47,548 bases of DNA from Okeania hirsuta (GCF_003838195.1 NZ_RCBY01000036.1:1-47548); one strand, 5' to 3'; shown: positions 24,950 through 35,002, counted from the stretch's first letter. The notes: generated from the letters alone by a model not told the origin. Numbers and translations: made by a program.

Positions 24950-27019
24950 ATGGATTTACAGTCAACTATAAATCAAAATACTTCTGATATTTCAAATAAC
25001 ACATCATTAACTAATACTTCTAAAACAGAAATCGAGCGGATAAACTCTCAACAAAAAAAAGTATGGACTATTGAAGATAGTGAGAAATTATATAGAATTC
25101 AAGGATGGGGTAATCCCTATTTCTCAATTAATTCTGCTGGTCATATTACAGTTTCTCCTAAAGGCGATCTAGGAGGTTCAATAGACCTATTTGAACTGAT
25201 TGAATCTATTAAACAAAGAAATATAGGATTGCCTTTAATTATTAGATTTTCCGATATCCTTGAAGATAGAATTGAGCGCTTAAATGCTTGTTTTTCTAAG
25301 GCGATCGCTCGTTATAAATATAAAAATATTTATCGTGGTGTATTTCCAGTAAAATGTAATCAAAATCGTCAATTAGTAGAAGAAATTGTTAAATTTGGTA
25401 AGCCTCATAAATTTGGTTTAGAAGCAGGTTCAAAACCTGAATTATTAATTGCGATCGCGACTTTGAATACTCCTGATTCACTAATAATTTGTAATGGTTA
25501 TAAAGACCGAGAATACATTGAGACTGCAATGCTAGCTCAAAGATTAGGAAAAACACCAATAATTGTGATTGAACAGGTAGAAGAAGTACAGTTAGTAATA
25601 GAAGCTAGTCGAAAATTAAATATTAAACCAGTAGTAGGAGTTAGAGTAAAACTCAGCACTAAAGGTATCGGTCGTTGGGCAGGAACTACAGGCGACCGCG
25701 CTAAATTTGGTCTTGGTATTCCGGAAATAATTCAAGTTGTTAATCAGTTAAAAAATGCAGATATTTTAGATTCTTTGCAGCTCTTACATTTTCATATCGG
25801 TTCTCAAATTTCTTCAATTAGTGTAATTAAAGATGCTATTAGAGAAGCAAGTCAAATTTATGTTGAATTAGCTCAACTAGGAGCTAATATGAAATACTTA
25901 GATGTCGGCGGTGGTTTGGCAGTTGATTATGATGGCTCAAAAAGTAAGTTTTATGCTTCCAAAAACTATGATATGCAGAACTATGCCAATGATATTGTGG
26001 CAGAAGTTAAAGAAGCTTGTGAAGAGAAAAATATATTACCACCAATATTAGTTAGTGAAAGTGGCAGAGCTGTTGCATCTCATCAATCAGTTCTTATTTT
26101 TGATGTTTTAGGAGTTAGTCAAGTTCCAAAAGAAGAACCTAAAATTGTTGGAAAAGAAGAGCATTTAATTCTACAAAACCTCTACGAAACTTATCAATCT
26201 ATTAACAAAAATAATTACCAGGAAGCATATCACGATGCAATTCAATTCAAAGAAGAATCTATAAGTCTATTTAATTTTGGATATCTGAGTATTAGCGATC
26301 GCGCCAAAGTAGAACAACTGTATTGGGGATGTTTTCAGAAAATTCAAGAGATATTAAAAGGTTCTGAATATATTCCAGATGATTTAGAAGAACTAGAAAA
26401 AATCATGGCATCTATTTATTACATTAATCTTTCTGTTTTTCAATCTGCTCCTGATAGTTGGGCGATTAATCAATTATTTCCAATTATGCCTATTCACAGG
26501 TTAGATGAAGAACCTACAGAAAGAGCTATATTAGCTGACCTTACCTGCGATAGTGATGGAAAAATTGAGAAATTTATCGATTTACGAGATGTCAAATCAT
26601 TATTAGAATTACATCCTCTTCAAACTCAAGTTAGTGAGAAATATTCTGAACATTTCGCAAGTCAAACATTAGAAAATTCCTCAAAAGAAATTGCTTCTAT
26701 CTTTAAACCTTACTATCTAGCAATGTTTCTTGGAGGTGCTTATCAAGAAATAATGGGTAATCTACATAACCTATTTGGTGATGTTAATGTTTTGCATATT
26801 AAATTAACCCCTTCAGGTTACAAAATCGAACACGTTGTTAAAGGTGACACAATGACAGAAGTATTAAATTATGTTCAGTATAATTCTGATGGTTTAGTAG
26901 AAAGTATTCGTCGTCAAACTGAGCAAGCTTTACAAGAAGAGAAAATTACCATTAAAGAGTCGCGAATGCTGCTGCAAAATTATGAGAATAGTCTCAGCAG
27001 TTACACTTATCTAATCTAA
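24950..27019 (+). CDS. speA: Biosynthetic arginine decarboxylase
   Basis: 689 residues, a PLP-dependent fold-III decarboxylase that turns arginine into agmatine, the first step of the agmatine route to putrescine and spermidine. An extra 38 or so polar N-terminal residues precede the core, which opens with WTIEDSEKLYRIQGWGNPYF. The PLP lysine is Lys135 in VFPVKCNQ. The barrel carries LLHFHIGSQISSI and LDVGGGLAVDYDGS; the C-terminal beta domain has ILADLTCDSDGKIEKFI with the conserved Cys/Asp. The ending QNYENSLSSYTYL is usual. Several HIP1 sites lie inside (25301, 25451, 26295). The start ATG lies just downstream of a divergent tnpB remnant. It is monocistronic. Confidence 0.96.
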   Translation: MDLQSTINQNTSDISNNTSLTNTSKTEIERINSQQKKVWTIEDSEKLYRIQGWGNPYFSINSAGHITVSPKGDLGGSIDLFELIESIKQRNIGLPLIIRFSDILEDRIERLNACFSKAIARYKYKNIYRGVFPVKCNQNRQLVEEIVKFGKPHKFGLEAGSKPELLIAIATLNTPDSLIICNGYKDREYIETAMLAQRLGKTPIIVIEQVEEVQLVIEASRKLNIKPVVGVRVKLSTKGIGRWAGTTGDRAKFGLGIPEIIQVVNQLKNADILDSLQLLHFHIGSQISSISVIKDAIREASQIYVELAQLGANMKYLDVGGGLAVDYDGSKSKFYASKNYDMQNYANDIVAEVKEACEEKNILPPILVSESGRAVASHQSVLIFDVLGVSQVPKEEPKIVGKEEHLILQNLYETYQSINKNNYQEAYHDAIQFKEESISLFNFGYLSISDRAKVEQLYWGCFQKIQEILKGSEYIPDDLEELEKIMASIYYINLSVFQSAPDSWAINQLFPIMPIHRLDEEPTERAILADLTCDSDGKIEKFIDLRDVKSLLELHPLQTQVSEKYSEHFASQTLENSSKEIASIFKPYYLAMFLGGAYQEIMGNLHNLFGDVNVLHIKLTPSGYKIEHVVKGDTMTEVLNYVQYNSDGLVESIRRQTEQALQEEKITIKESRMLLQNYENSLSSYTYLI

Positions 27020-27078
27020 GGAATGATTTGGATCGGAAAGACTACTAAAAGGAATTAAAAAGCAAGAAGGAAGAAGTT

Positions 27079-27194
27079 ATATTATGTCCGGTTAAATACT
27101 TATAAATCAAAGATGAAGGAGTAATGAGTCAGGAGGGAAGAATAAGGAAGAGAAGAAAAAAGTTTTTCCTGAGCGCTATTAAACGGACATGATA
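27079..27194. mobile_element. MITE, ATATCATGTCCGG family
   Basis: 116 bp, left ATATTATGTCCGGTTAAATA, right the complement of ATATCATGTCCGTTTAATA. The interior is purine-rich filler. Confidence 0.7.
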
Positions 27195-27520
27195 TTAAGA
27201 GTAAATTTCAGACAATTACTTCACAGAATTCAAAAGTCAAAAAAAAGTTAATCAACCTCTTTCCCTCTTCCTTCAACTTAAACTCTACGAACTAATATCA
27301 AATCCCCTAGCATTGATATAATTCAGCATTTAGTAATAAGAGTTAATATAGTAGGAGTAAAATACCTTTTGCCCATACTAACTTTAGGAATTATACTACT
27401 CAGAAACTAATATATAGAACTTTGTAGAACGATTAGGTAAAATGCTCAAAGCAATAAGCAAAGATCAAAATGAAATCTTATTATTTACTCAATACTTTTA
27501 CTCTTTTACTGTACCAATTA

Positions 27521-27759
27521 GGGATTGCTGATTAAATCTCAAAGCATTTATAGATAAAGGTTTTAGCCTTTTTAGAGCGAAACAAAGTGCAATTTTTTAA
27601 GCTTGAGCAAGCAAAAAGTTAGGATTTTGGGCTAACTATGGCAAAAAAAATAAAGGGATAAATATATCCGACTACCTCCTCTAAATTCCCCGTTCCTCCT
27701 TACTCCTGAGTCGTTCCTCCTAACACCTACCCCTGCCAAAAGACTTTTTCAGCAAACCC
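27521..27759 (-). mobile_element. Complete 239-bp MITE, GGGTTTGCTGA family
   Basis: Opposite orientation to the copy at 40140. Ends: GGGATTGCTGATTAAAT on the left and, in complement, GGGTTTGCTGAAAAAGTC on the right. Flanked by a perfect 6-bp duplication CAATTA (27515-27520, 27760-27765). Confidence 0.85.
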
Positions 27760-27792
27760 CAATTAGTCGTGCAAAGGGCAGCAATTGAAATA

Positions 27793-27868
27793 TAGCAGTC
27801 GAAAGAAAGGTTAAGACATATCAAAAGCTTAAAACTCAGACAACGCCAGATTTTTTCAACTTCAGTCC
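27793..27868. mobile_element. MITE, TAGCAG family, right end degraded
   Basis: Starts TAGCAGTCGAAAGAAAGG after TA and continues ATATCAAAAGCTTAAAACTC and AGACAACGCCAGA as in the copy at 2597. The far end reads CTCCTA rather than CTGCTA, so its exact limit is uncertain. Confidence 0.6.
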
Positions 27869-28326
27869 TCTCCTAGATAACTAATCGCCTAGATAACTAA
27901 AGGCCTTCTTCCTTCTTCCTTCTTACTTCTTAACTTATGTTATAAACTTTAGAAAGTTGAATGAAGCAACTTACTTATTTTTCTTGACAATAACAAACAT
28001 TAGCTAAACCGTTTAGCTTGTTATTATCTCCCCTAAAAACTTCTGAGAATTAGGTTTTTTATTGTTTTCACAGTTTGAATCTATTAGAAATTGCCACTTC
28101 TTTCTGAATAATCCAGTAGTGACTTTACTGATACAATACTCCGCAAACAGCAGCTGTACAGCCAGGAAAATATTGCTCATATACTATTGTGGATATAAAC
28201 TATATTCTGCTAATTTCTAAAGTTTAAACTCAATAAGTGAACAACTCTTGTTTCCTAGAATTCTCATCTATAGAAGAGGTAACACACAGTCAAAAAAATT
28301 ATCAACCCTTCCTTCTTCATTAGAAA

Positions 28327-29484
28327 TTAACCACCATTTTCTTGCAAAAAATCCTTAATATCTATATGTTCTTGAGGAGGATCAGGATGACGAGTATCAG
28401 TAATTAGCCAATCAAGAGCAGCAGCTTGAACATCAATAGATGCTCCAGTCTTATCCACACAATAGCGACCAAATACTAACTTATCAATCAAACGAATTCC
28501 TGGGCCTAAGCGAGAATACTCAAAAATTACACTGCTATTAACAGTAGCTCCACTACAAATCCAGCAATTCGGACCAATCATGCTCGGCCCAACAATTTTT
28601 GCTCCATCTTCAATTCTGGTCATACCACCGATATATACAGGCCCTTGGATATCCACCTTATCCCAGTTAACCGCTACATTTAAGCCTGTATAAATTCCTG
28701 GAAATACCTCCTTACCAGGAATAGAAACATTTTTGACTTGCCCCATAAGTACATCATTAATTGCTCGCCAGTAGTCTGGAACTTTTCCAATATCCACCCA
28801 TTCAAAATCCATTGCCACACCATAAAACGGCGCTCCTATCTCCACCAACTTGGGAAATAACTGACTACCAATATCAAATTCAACACCAGACGGAATATAA
28901 TCAAGCACTTCTGGCTCAAAAATATAAATACCAGTATTAATATCGGTACTAAGAGCTTCTTCAACTTTTGGCTTCTCCTGAAAAGATTGAATTCGCCCTG
29001 TTTCATCTGTCACTACAACACCATAACTAGAAACCTGTTCGCGAGGAATAGATTTCATAATAACGGTAGCCATCGATCCTTTTTCTTTGTGCCATTTGAG
29101 TGCTGCGGTCAAATCCAAATCTATCAAAGCATCACCACAAAGGACTATAAAAGTATCATCAAAGTAAGGATAAAAGTCTTGAATTCGCCTCATACCACCA
29201 GCAGAACCCAGTGCCTCCCCAATCAAGTTTCCATCCTCAATTCGTCCTTCAAAAGAATAAGCAATATCTACCCCAAACTTTTGACCATCACGAAAATAAT
29301 CCTCTATTTCCTTTGCTAAATGGCTAACATTGACCATAATTTGGTTAACACCATGTTGACGAAGCAACTCTACCAAAAATTCCATTACTGGTTTTTGCAG
29401 AATAGGAATCATTGGTTTAGGAATGCGATAAGTAATTGGACGAACACGAGTTCCTTTACCGGCTGCCAGAATCATGGCCTTCAT
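28327..29484 (-). CDS. Sugar-1-phosphate nucleotidyltransferase (NDP-sugar pyrophosphorylase)
   Basis: 385 residues. The N-terminal nucleotidyltransferase domain (1-240) starts MKAMILAAGKGTRVRPITYR and has IPKPMIPI, the metal-binding VLCGDALIDLDL and FEWVDIGKVPDYW. The C-terminal part (about 260-350) is a left-handed beta-helix with hexapeptide-like turns (GPVYIGGMTRIEDGAKIVG, PSMIGPNCWI). It joins a nucleotide to a sugar 1-phosphate; cyanobacterial relatives are usually called mannose-1-phosphate guanylyltransferases, but glucose-1-phosphate is possible. The start at 29484 has GGAGGAAAC upstream. A C-terminal phosphomannomutase domain seen in longer relatives is absent. It is probably monocistronic and supplies precursors for glycans. 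Confidence 0.9.
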   Translation of the reverse strand: MKAMILAAGKGTRVRPITYRIPKPMIPILQKPVMEFLVELLRQHGVNQIMVNVSHLAKEIEDYFRDGQKFGVDIAYSFEGRIEDGNLIGEALGSAGGMRRIQDFYPYFDDTFIVLCGDALIDLDLTAALKWHKEKGSMATVIMKSIPREQVSSYGVVVTDETGRIQSFQEKPKVEEALSTDINTGIYIFEPEVLDYIPSGVEFDIGSQLFPKLVEIGAPFYGVAMDFEWVDIGKVPDYWRAINDVLMGQVKNVSIPGKEVFPGIYTGLNVAVNWDKVDIQGPVYIGGMTRIEDGAKIVGPSMIGPNCWICSGATVNSSVIFEYSRLGPGIRLIDKLVFGRYCVDKTGASIDVQAAALDWLITDTRHPDPPQEHIDIKDFLQENGG

Positions 29485-30090
29485 TTAAGTTTCCTCCACC
29501 TTTGAAATATCAAAAATACTTATATCTGTGTTTTCAATTAACACAATTCACTCCGTTAAAATCTCAGATTAACAGAGAGAAGAGCAAAATGAGAATTTTT
29601 CACTTTCCCTATTTAAAGGTAGATCGATAAATTTTTATCTACCAATATTTTATTTATCTTTGGCTAAACATTGAACTAATGGACACATTTTTCTCGCTGA
29701 TATATAAATAAACACCGGAGAAATAATTTTCCTTGGATGTTTTCTAATTTTCAGCTTGATGGTTTTAATTTAACTAGGAGGAAGTAAGAAAGAGGGAAAA
29801 AAGAAGAAGGTTGAGTAATATTTTTGACACCGTGTAACCTGATCCTTAGGTAGAAGCTTAGGAGAGCAAGGGGGTCAATCTCCAACTTTTTAAATTAGAT
29901 TAAATATCGTTATGGACTAACCACAACTATATGCTGTCAACTTCTTTCCTACTTCTTACTTCTTTTAAAGATAGAGATTTTAAGTGTACATCATTATACT
30001 ACGCTTTTTTTTCAGAGAAAAGTTAATAAATAAGAGTTTTATTCAGATATAAATTAAAGTTCCAAATTTTGAGTTTTAGGAAAGAAGGCA
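29485..30090. other. Spacer, nothing identified
   Basis: 600 bases of AT-rich DNA between the pyrophosphorylase start and the scpA stop. No repeats of the families described and no credible open frame. A purine-rich run lies near 29778-29815. Confidence 0.55.
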
Positions 30091-30936
30091 TTAAATATTC
30101 TTCTCTAAAACCGATCGCCCCTCGGAAGTGGATGAAATAGTACGGATTCTAATATCTTGATAAAATTCTTCTTGGGATAATTCAACTTTAGACTGAGCAG
30201 AAAGGAGTAGTAATGCCCAAAATACACCTACTCGGTCATAGTTTACTTGGACATTAGTACATTCATTTTCAGCTTTAGACTGTAATACTGAAGACCACAA
30301 TTCCAAAAGGCGATCGAATTCAAAGCAACCTTCACTGCTCTGTGATGATTTTTCTAGAAGGAACTTTTCTAAGTCACTAGCTGTATCTACTAAATTTTCC
30401 TGGTGGGCTAATTCTGCAATTGCTCTAGCTGCTTGCTCTCTTGCTTTTGAGCTAGTTTTGCGAATACGGGGACGTACTTTTCTATCTTCTATAGTAGATT
30501 TGATCAGTTGTAACTGCTCGATTAATTCTTGAAGGGTGACTCGACGTTTGCGCTGAGAAGGAGCAACAGCACGACGACGCAATTGTTGTTCTAATTTCAG
30601 TGGTATTTTTGGTGTTTCAAAAGTTTCTGCTTCTGGAATTTGGACTTCTTCAGATATCTCTGAATTTGTTTCAGATGATTCTGAATTAGCTAAGTGATCT
30701 GCTTTTAGCCATACTAAAATAGATGCGTATAAAAATGCTTGGCCTGACTGAGACAAATTTGTAAAGTCATCACTTGCAGAAATATTTGATTCAGGAGTTA
30801 GTTTACTTAAGTAGCGGTCTATTACGTCAATTACTTGAACATCCCAAGGATTAATTTCTCCCTTTTCTGCTAAGTTTGTGAGTAAAGCAATTCCTTCTGA
30901 AACTGTTTCTGAAACTTGAGGAACTCCAACTGTCAT
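30091..30936 (-). CDS. scpA: Segregation and condensation protein A
   Basis: 281 residues. ScpA is the kleisin that bridges SMC head domains in the bacterial condensin complex. The N terminus has the helical SEGIALLTNLAEKGEINPWDVQV, typical of ScpA (the DPWDI-like block), then a helix around AFLYASILVWLKAD. A variable acidic linker spans about residues 92-112. The C-terminal winged helix contains VGVFWALLLLSAQSKVELSQEEFYQDI. The acidic linker and basic RRRAVAPSQRKRRV stretch are as in cyanobacterial homologues. scpB is not adjacent. Confidence 0.92.
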   Translation of the reverse strand: MTVGVPQVSETVSEGIALLTNLAEKGEINPWDVQVIDVIDRYLSKLTPESNISASDDFTNLSQSGQAFLYASILVWLKADHLANSESSETNSEISEEVQIPEAETFETPKIPLKLEQQLRRRAVAPSQRKRRVTLQELIEQLQLIKSTIEDRKVRPRIRKTSSKAREQAARAIAELAHQENLVDTASDLEKFLLEKSSQSSEGCFEFDRLLELWSSVLQSKAENECTNVQVNYDRVGVFWALLLLSAQSKVELSQEEFYQDIRIRTISSTSEGRSVLEKNI

Positions 30937-31154
30937 GTCTATCGTTTTTTCCTATATTTTATATAAATAATTCTCAGATTAACTTGGAAACTTGTTAACC
31001 TAAGAACTCACACTTTCTAGTAAGCGCAGGACTATATTAGAGTAACTAATTTGAACAATGGGAAGGTTAGTATGATTCAAATACAAATATCCATATAGAA
31101 AAATATTTCAATCAATCTGAAACTATATTTCTGCTACCTTAACTAATTATGGTT

Positions 31155-31529
31155 TTATTTAGAAGTTTCTGCTTCAGTAGATTTCCCTGTTTCAGATAAA
31201 GTTTCTGCCGCTGGTAAACTAGCTCTTTGAATCAGTTCCTCTTGATAGCGTTCCATATCTTTTTCTAATTCTTTAATGCGTTTATTTCTGGTACGAATTT
31301 CTCGCATTTCTCCCAAAGTTGTGATGGTACGTTGCATTCTTGACCACAAGTTAAATAGCCATGCCAAAATAGCTCCTAACCCTGTGGCAATTACAAGTTC
31401 TACAGATAAAGGGGCTTCAAATTCAATGCCTTGAATAAGTTTGATTGTAGTTAATTGGGTATTCTGTAAACTGAATATAACCAAAGCTAAACAAACTAAA
31501 AAAATTAGCAAAAAATTAATCGGTCTCAT
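31155..31529 (-). CDS. LapA-domain membrane protein (DUF1049)
   Basis: 124 residues. Two membrane helices (about 4-22, FLLIFLVCLALVIFSLQN, and 44-62, LVIATGLGAILAWLFNL) enclose the short QNTQLTTIKLIQG region that defines the LapA family. A basic helix and a coiled coil (about 63-105) follow, then a polar tail. LapA proteins help lipopolysaccharide assembly in proteobacteria; in cyanobacteria the role is not established. It lies about 220 bases upstream of scpA on the same strand, which may be a loose operon. Confidence 0.88.
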   Translation of the reverse strand: MRPINFLLIFLVCLALVIFSLQNTQLTTIKLIQGIEFEAPLSVELVIATGLGAILAWLFNLWSRMQRTITTLGEMREIRTRNKRIKELEKDMERYQEELIQRASLPAAETLSETGKSTEAETSK

Positions 31530-32040
31530 TATTTTTGTTTTGATTTATTTTGACAACTACCGATACTTAATTTATACCAGATAAAGTATAGATTGACAAC
31601 AATATATTTGTAAGCAAACAGCCGTCAGCTATTAGCTATCAGCTATTAATTTTGGGGATGGTCATTTCAGTTATCAGTACCTCTCCAATAAGGAGGCTTG
31701 ACATCAGGAATATTATCTTTTTTTATCCCCTTAAAAGGGAGGCTTTATACCAGGACTTTTCGGTAAAAGCAACCCTTGAAATTGAGAAAGAATAAAAAGT
31801 TACTGTCAAAGTATCCTTCCCAAACCTTAGAAGTAATTATTTGTTATTAATTGCTGTTAATTTGTTATTAATTGCTGTTAATGTAGTTCCGACCCAGTAA
31901 GCTAGCTGACTGCTAATAGTTGTTTGCGCATTCCGCAGGAAATGCTTACATATATTTTATAATTTTGATGCAGTAGCTTAATTTTTTAATCCTCAAATTT
32001 TAGGCAATATTATATAGTATAAAAATCAATATTGATTAAT
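31530..32040. other. Spacer almost filled by a composite MITE
   Basis: A GTAAGC-family element (31610-31949) takes up most of it. A 20-bp unit TTGTTATTAATTGCTGTTAA is repeated twice in tandem near 31840-31880. Confidence 0.7.
31610..31949. mobile_element. 340-bp GTAAGC-family MITE containing a second repeat
   Basis: Ends GTAAGC and GCTTAC, with the subterminal CAGCCGTCAGCTATTAGC and its partner. A perfect 8-bp duplication ATATATTT flanks it (31602-31609, 31950-31957). Nested inside (31668-31765) is the CAGTTAT-headed repeat also seen at 5397, so the larger element carried or acquired it. Confidence 0.8.
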
Positions 32041-32787
32041 CTATTTTTTAATAATTCCTAAAGCGGGCAGTACTTGATATTTTAAAGCTATACCTAAATA
32101 AACAAATAAACCAATTAAGATTGTACCTATTCCTATGGGACTAGGAATCCAAAAGACTACATCTAATGAATTTGATTCTCCTGGATTTAATTTCCAGACA
32201 ATTTGTCGATCGCTTAGATAAGTTATTGCATCATTTTCAGTTGCTTGAATGTTGTTAAAACCCCAAGGCGTAGTTAACTGAAACTCTAAATCTAATAACT
32301 CATCTGGATTAACTATAACTTTGCTATTAGATGTAGATAATTGCAAATCTAAATTAATGCTCAATTTATTCCGCAGTACTAAAAAGAAATTATTCTGACT
32401 TACTTCAATCTGAGATTCAAATTTAGGTAAATCTGCTGTAACATCGGCAGCATAATTATTAGATTCTTGTGGATCTATAGGTTTAAAAAATTGATTAAAT
32501 TTTTCTTCTAATTCCGCACCATTATTAAAAGGAATTGTAACTAAAATTTCTTGAGAAGATATTTTTTGAGTTTTTCCTCGTAATTGATTAACTCTAGTGT
32601 CTATACTTCTTAACCATTCAGAAACTATCTTCCCACTGAAATTCTTTAACTCATCTGCTAATTTAATATGTTGCACAATTTCACCATGGTTTTGGCTCTC
32701 AAAATTTATTCCAACTTCATATTGAACACATCCATTCAATAGTAAAACTGCTAAAAAACTAATCAAAATAACTTTAAGGACTTTCAT
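32041..32787 (-). CDS. Lipoprotein, DUF3153 family
   Basis: 248 residues. A lipoprotein signal (MKVLKVILISFLAVLLLNGC) places the lipobox Cys at residue 20. The body is a beta-rich extracytoplasmic domain starting VQYEVGINFESQNHGEIVQH. A C-terminal membrane helix (about 220-240, IPSPIGIGTILIGLFVYLGI) and a short basic tail anchor it again. The layout matches cyanobacterial DUF3153 proteins of unknown role. The ATG at 32787 has GGGAGG upstream and starts two bases after the pmbA-like stop, so the two are co-transcribed; the frame extending upstream to 32835 is an overlap artefact. Confidence 0.82.
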   Translation of the reverse strand: MKVLKVILISFLAVLLLNGCVQYEVGINFESQNHGEIVQHIKLADELKNFSGKIVSEWLRSIDTRVNQLRGKTQKISSQEILVTIPFNNGAELEEKFNQFFKPIDPQESNNYAADVTADLPKFESQIEVSQNNFFLVLRNKLSINLDLQLSTSNSKVIVNPDELLDLEFQLTTPWGFNNIQATENDAITYLSDRQIVWKLNPGESNSLDVVFWIPSPIGIGTILIGLFVYLGIALKYQVLPALGIIKK

Positions 32788-32789
32788 AT

Positions 32790-34097
32790 CTAAGCCTCCC
32801 TTGTTGCTACACCTAAATTTTGAAATACAATACATGGCAAATAATAACTATTGCCAACTAATTCAGGAAAATTGCCTATATCTACCAAATTTTGAAATGC
32901 TTCAAAAATATTACCTGCCACCATTGTATTCTTAACTCTACCCGTTATTTCACCTTTTTCTACCTTATAACCTAAATCTAAATTGACAGAAAATTCTCCT
33001 GCTAATTGATTAGATTTACTAGCTCCTAATACCTGGTCTATAATTAGACCTTCTTTTATATTACTAATCAATTCTCTTGGAGAAGCTTGGCCAGGATTAA
33101 TACTCAAATTTACTAAACTAGGAGTTGGTTGAGATAGTCCATCTCGGAAACCATTCCCAGTGGACTTACGTCCAGCACGAGCAGCCCATTGTTGGTCCCA
33201 ATAGAAACTTTTTAAAGTGCCTGCTTCTATAAAAGTCTTGACCGTAGTTGGGATACCTTCGTCATCAAAGGGACAAGCATAAAGGACTATATTTGGGTCT
33301 TCAAAGAGAGTAAAACGAGGATCGAACATAGTTTCTCCCACTTTATTGGTAAGAGGGGAAGCTTTTTGTACCACAAGCTGTCCAGATAAAACAGTTTTAA
33401 ATAATCTAGCGATCGTCTTTCCTACTGCTGTGGGAGTAAAAAATACGGGAAAATTTCCAGTAGTAATCTTAGCTGAATTTTCTGCCCATCGATATTTTTG
33501 GATTAATTTTTCTAGTAGTTTATTGATATCTAAGGTTCGATCGCTTATTGCATCTGAAGTAGATATTTGCAGAAAGTCTTCATTCCGAACTAAGTTACCG
33601 GAAATACTCACATTAACTAATTGATTAAACCTTTGAGCATAAACATCAGTATTAGTCAAAATTTTAATATTTTTGTTCTGAATATTAAAGTCTATATTGA
33701 CTAGAATATCGGGGTTATAATTATGAATCTTTTCAATAATTTCTTCACCAGAAGTAATTAATTCATTAACTTGAGGTAAATTAAACTCTAATTTTGGGTA
33801 ATTAAAATTGTATGAAGAAGCAAATTTAAATTGTGCAGTCTCACTAACTTTTGCTGTTTGAATTGCTCCTTCAACTAAATCCTCAATTCTTGTCAAATCT
33901 GTAGAACTAGCAAAACCTAATTTACCTTGATAAATTAATCTGAGAGCTACTCCTTGTTGAGCCTTAGTTTGTAGAGACTTTAAACAATTATTTTCAAATT
34001 TTATTGGTGTTTCCTGAGTAGACAAATAATAAATTTCTACAGCTTCAGCTTTCTGAGTAGCTAATTTAAGAATTTGCTCTAGAGTAGACTCACTCAT
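32790..34097 (-). CDS. TldD/PmbA-family protein, PmbA (TldE)-like
   Basis: 435 residues. TldD and PmbA/TldE form a heterodimeric metallopeptidase that processes peptides such as microcin precursors and degrades unfolded peptides. This copy lacks the HExxxH motif of TldD, so it is the PmbA-type partner. Recognisable blocks are SLQTKAQQGVALRLIYQGKL and GFASSTDL near the N terminus, and the C-terminal region with STGNGFRDGLSQPTPSLVNL, SINPG, and GITGRVKNTMVAGN-like GEITGRVKNTMVAGNIFEAF. The start ATG has GGAGATG upstream. No tldD lies in the window. Co-transcribed with the DUF3153 lipoprotein. Two HIP1-like sites (GATCG) are present. Confidence 0.88.
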   Translation of the reverse strand: MSESTLEQILKLATQKAEAVEIYYLSTQETPIKFENNCLKSLQTKAQQGVALRLIYQGKLGFASSTDLTRIEDLVEGAIQTAKVSETAQFKFASSYNFNYPKLEFNLPQVNELITSGEEIIEKIHNYNPDILVNIDFNIQNKNIKILTNTDVYAQRFNQLVNVSISGNLVRNEDFLQISTSDAISDRTLDINKLLEKLIQKYRWAENSAKITTGNFPVFFTPTAVGKTIARLFKTVLSGQLVVQKASPLTNKVGETMFDPRFTLFEDPNIVLYACPFDDEGIPTTVKTFIEAGTLKSFYWDQQWAARAGRKSTGNGFRDGLSQPTPSLVNLSINPGQASPRELISNIKEGLIIDQVLGASKSNQLAGEFSVNLDLGYKVEKGEITGRVKNTMVAGNIFEAFQNLVDIGNFPELVGNSYYLPCIVFQNLGVATREA

Positions 34098-34654
34098 ATT
34101 GACATCTCCTCCAAAAGAGGGAATAGGGAGTATGGGGAAATAATTGATAATTTATAGATAATAATTGATCGGGACTTACGCAAATTGACTTTTAAAGCAC
34201 CATTTGTAGGGACGAATGGTATTTGCTCTCGCTATATGTAGAGTCTGTGCGTAAGTCCTGTTGATTTTATTTTGGATTTTCACGCCTATGTCTAATAATT
34301 TCTATCCTTGCTTATCTGGAAAACTTAAAGTCCCACCGTCATTTCAGTTATCAATTATCAGTACCGACCGCTGCTAAAATTGGGGTTTGCTCAAGGGGAG
34401 CGACTTGTCTTTTGGCTATCCTCTACTGCTAATACCAATTACCATCCATTAATGCTTAAATTAAGTAGCACTTTAATTATTAAGTAATTAACACAAACAG
34501 GATCGAATTTTTGATAATTAGCACCCCAGTTAGTATTAATTATTCTGATGTTTACTTCTCCTCCACTCCCCTACTCCCCCGCTCCTGACTCCTAACTCCT
34601 AACTCCTAATTCCTAACTCCTGACTCCTGACTCCTGACTCGTTGACCTATCAAA
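34098..34654. other. Spacer with a MITE and heptamer arrays, no gene seen
   Basis: Contains the GGGACTTACGCA element (34171-34259), a CAGTTATC-like fragment near 34342, a copy of the TACCAATTACCA repeat (about 34432-34545), and an ACTCCT(A/G) heptamer array (about 34584-34640) next to the ssb stop. Confidence 0.7.
34171..34259. mobile_element. MITE with GGGACTTACGCA ends
   Basis: 89 bp; left GGGACTTACGCA, right complement AGGACTTACGCA, one mismatch in 12. No confident target duplication. A single copy in this window. Confidence 0.7.
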
Positions 34655-35002
34655 TTAAAATTCATCATAATTTTGTGCATCGTCACGTTTAGAGCCTAAT
34701 AATTCTAATTGGTATACTCTAATTACTGGTTTAGAGCGATTTGTCCCTGTATTACGGTCTTGCCAGTAATCAAACTTTAGAGAACCTTTTATCCCAATCA
34801 AACTACCTTTACGAACATAGTCAGCAGCAATCTCTCCAGTTCTATCCCAAATTTCTAAATTGAACCAGTCTGGTTGCTCACTCTTGCTAGAACGACGATT
34901 TACTGCCAAAGTTAAATTGCAAACCACACTACCAGACTCAAAATATTTAACATTAGGGTCTCCACCTGCCCTACCAACCAAAGTAACAATATTTAGACTC
35001 AT
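34655..35002 (-). CDS. ssb: Single-stranded DNA-binding protein
   Basis: 115 residues, one OB fold. It starts MSLNIVTLVGRAGGDPNVKY, with the SVVCNLTLAVNR, PDWFNLEIWDRTGEIAADYV and KGSLIGIKGSLKFDYWQDR blocks of bacterial SSB. The tail is very short and ends QNYDEF, acidic plus aromatic, which may serve as a reduced version of the usual DDDIPF protein-interaction tip. Cyanobacteria often carry a short SSB of this kind. Divergent from mreB. Confidence 0.92.
   Translation of the reverse strand: MSLNIVTLVGRAGGDPNVKYFESGSVVCNLTLAVNRRSSKSEQPDWFNLEIWDRTGEIAADYVRKGSLIGIKGSLKFDYWQDRNTGTNRSKPVIRVYQLELLGSKRDDAQNYDEF

Larger units (their letters stand above)
27020..28326. other. Long repeat-rich spacer, no gene seen
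   Basis: 1.3 kb with an ATATCATG-family element (27079-27194), a complete 239-bp GGGTTTGCTGA MITE (27521-27759), and a TAGCAG-type element starting at 27793. The part from 27950 to 28326 has no identifiable feature. Confidence 0.7.

Noticed and set aside
28987-29505. Plus-strand frames opposite the sugar nucleotidyltransferase gene
   Set aside because: Antisense shadows of a well-supported gene with no family features.
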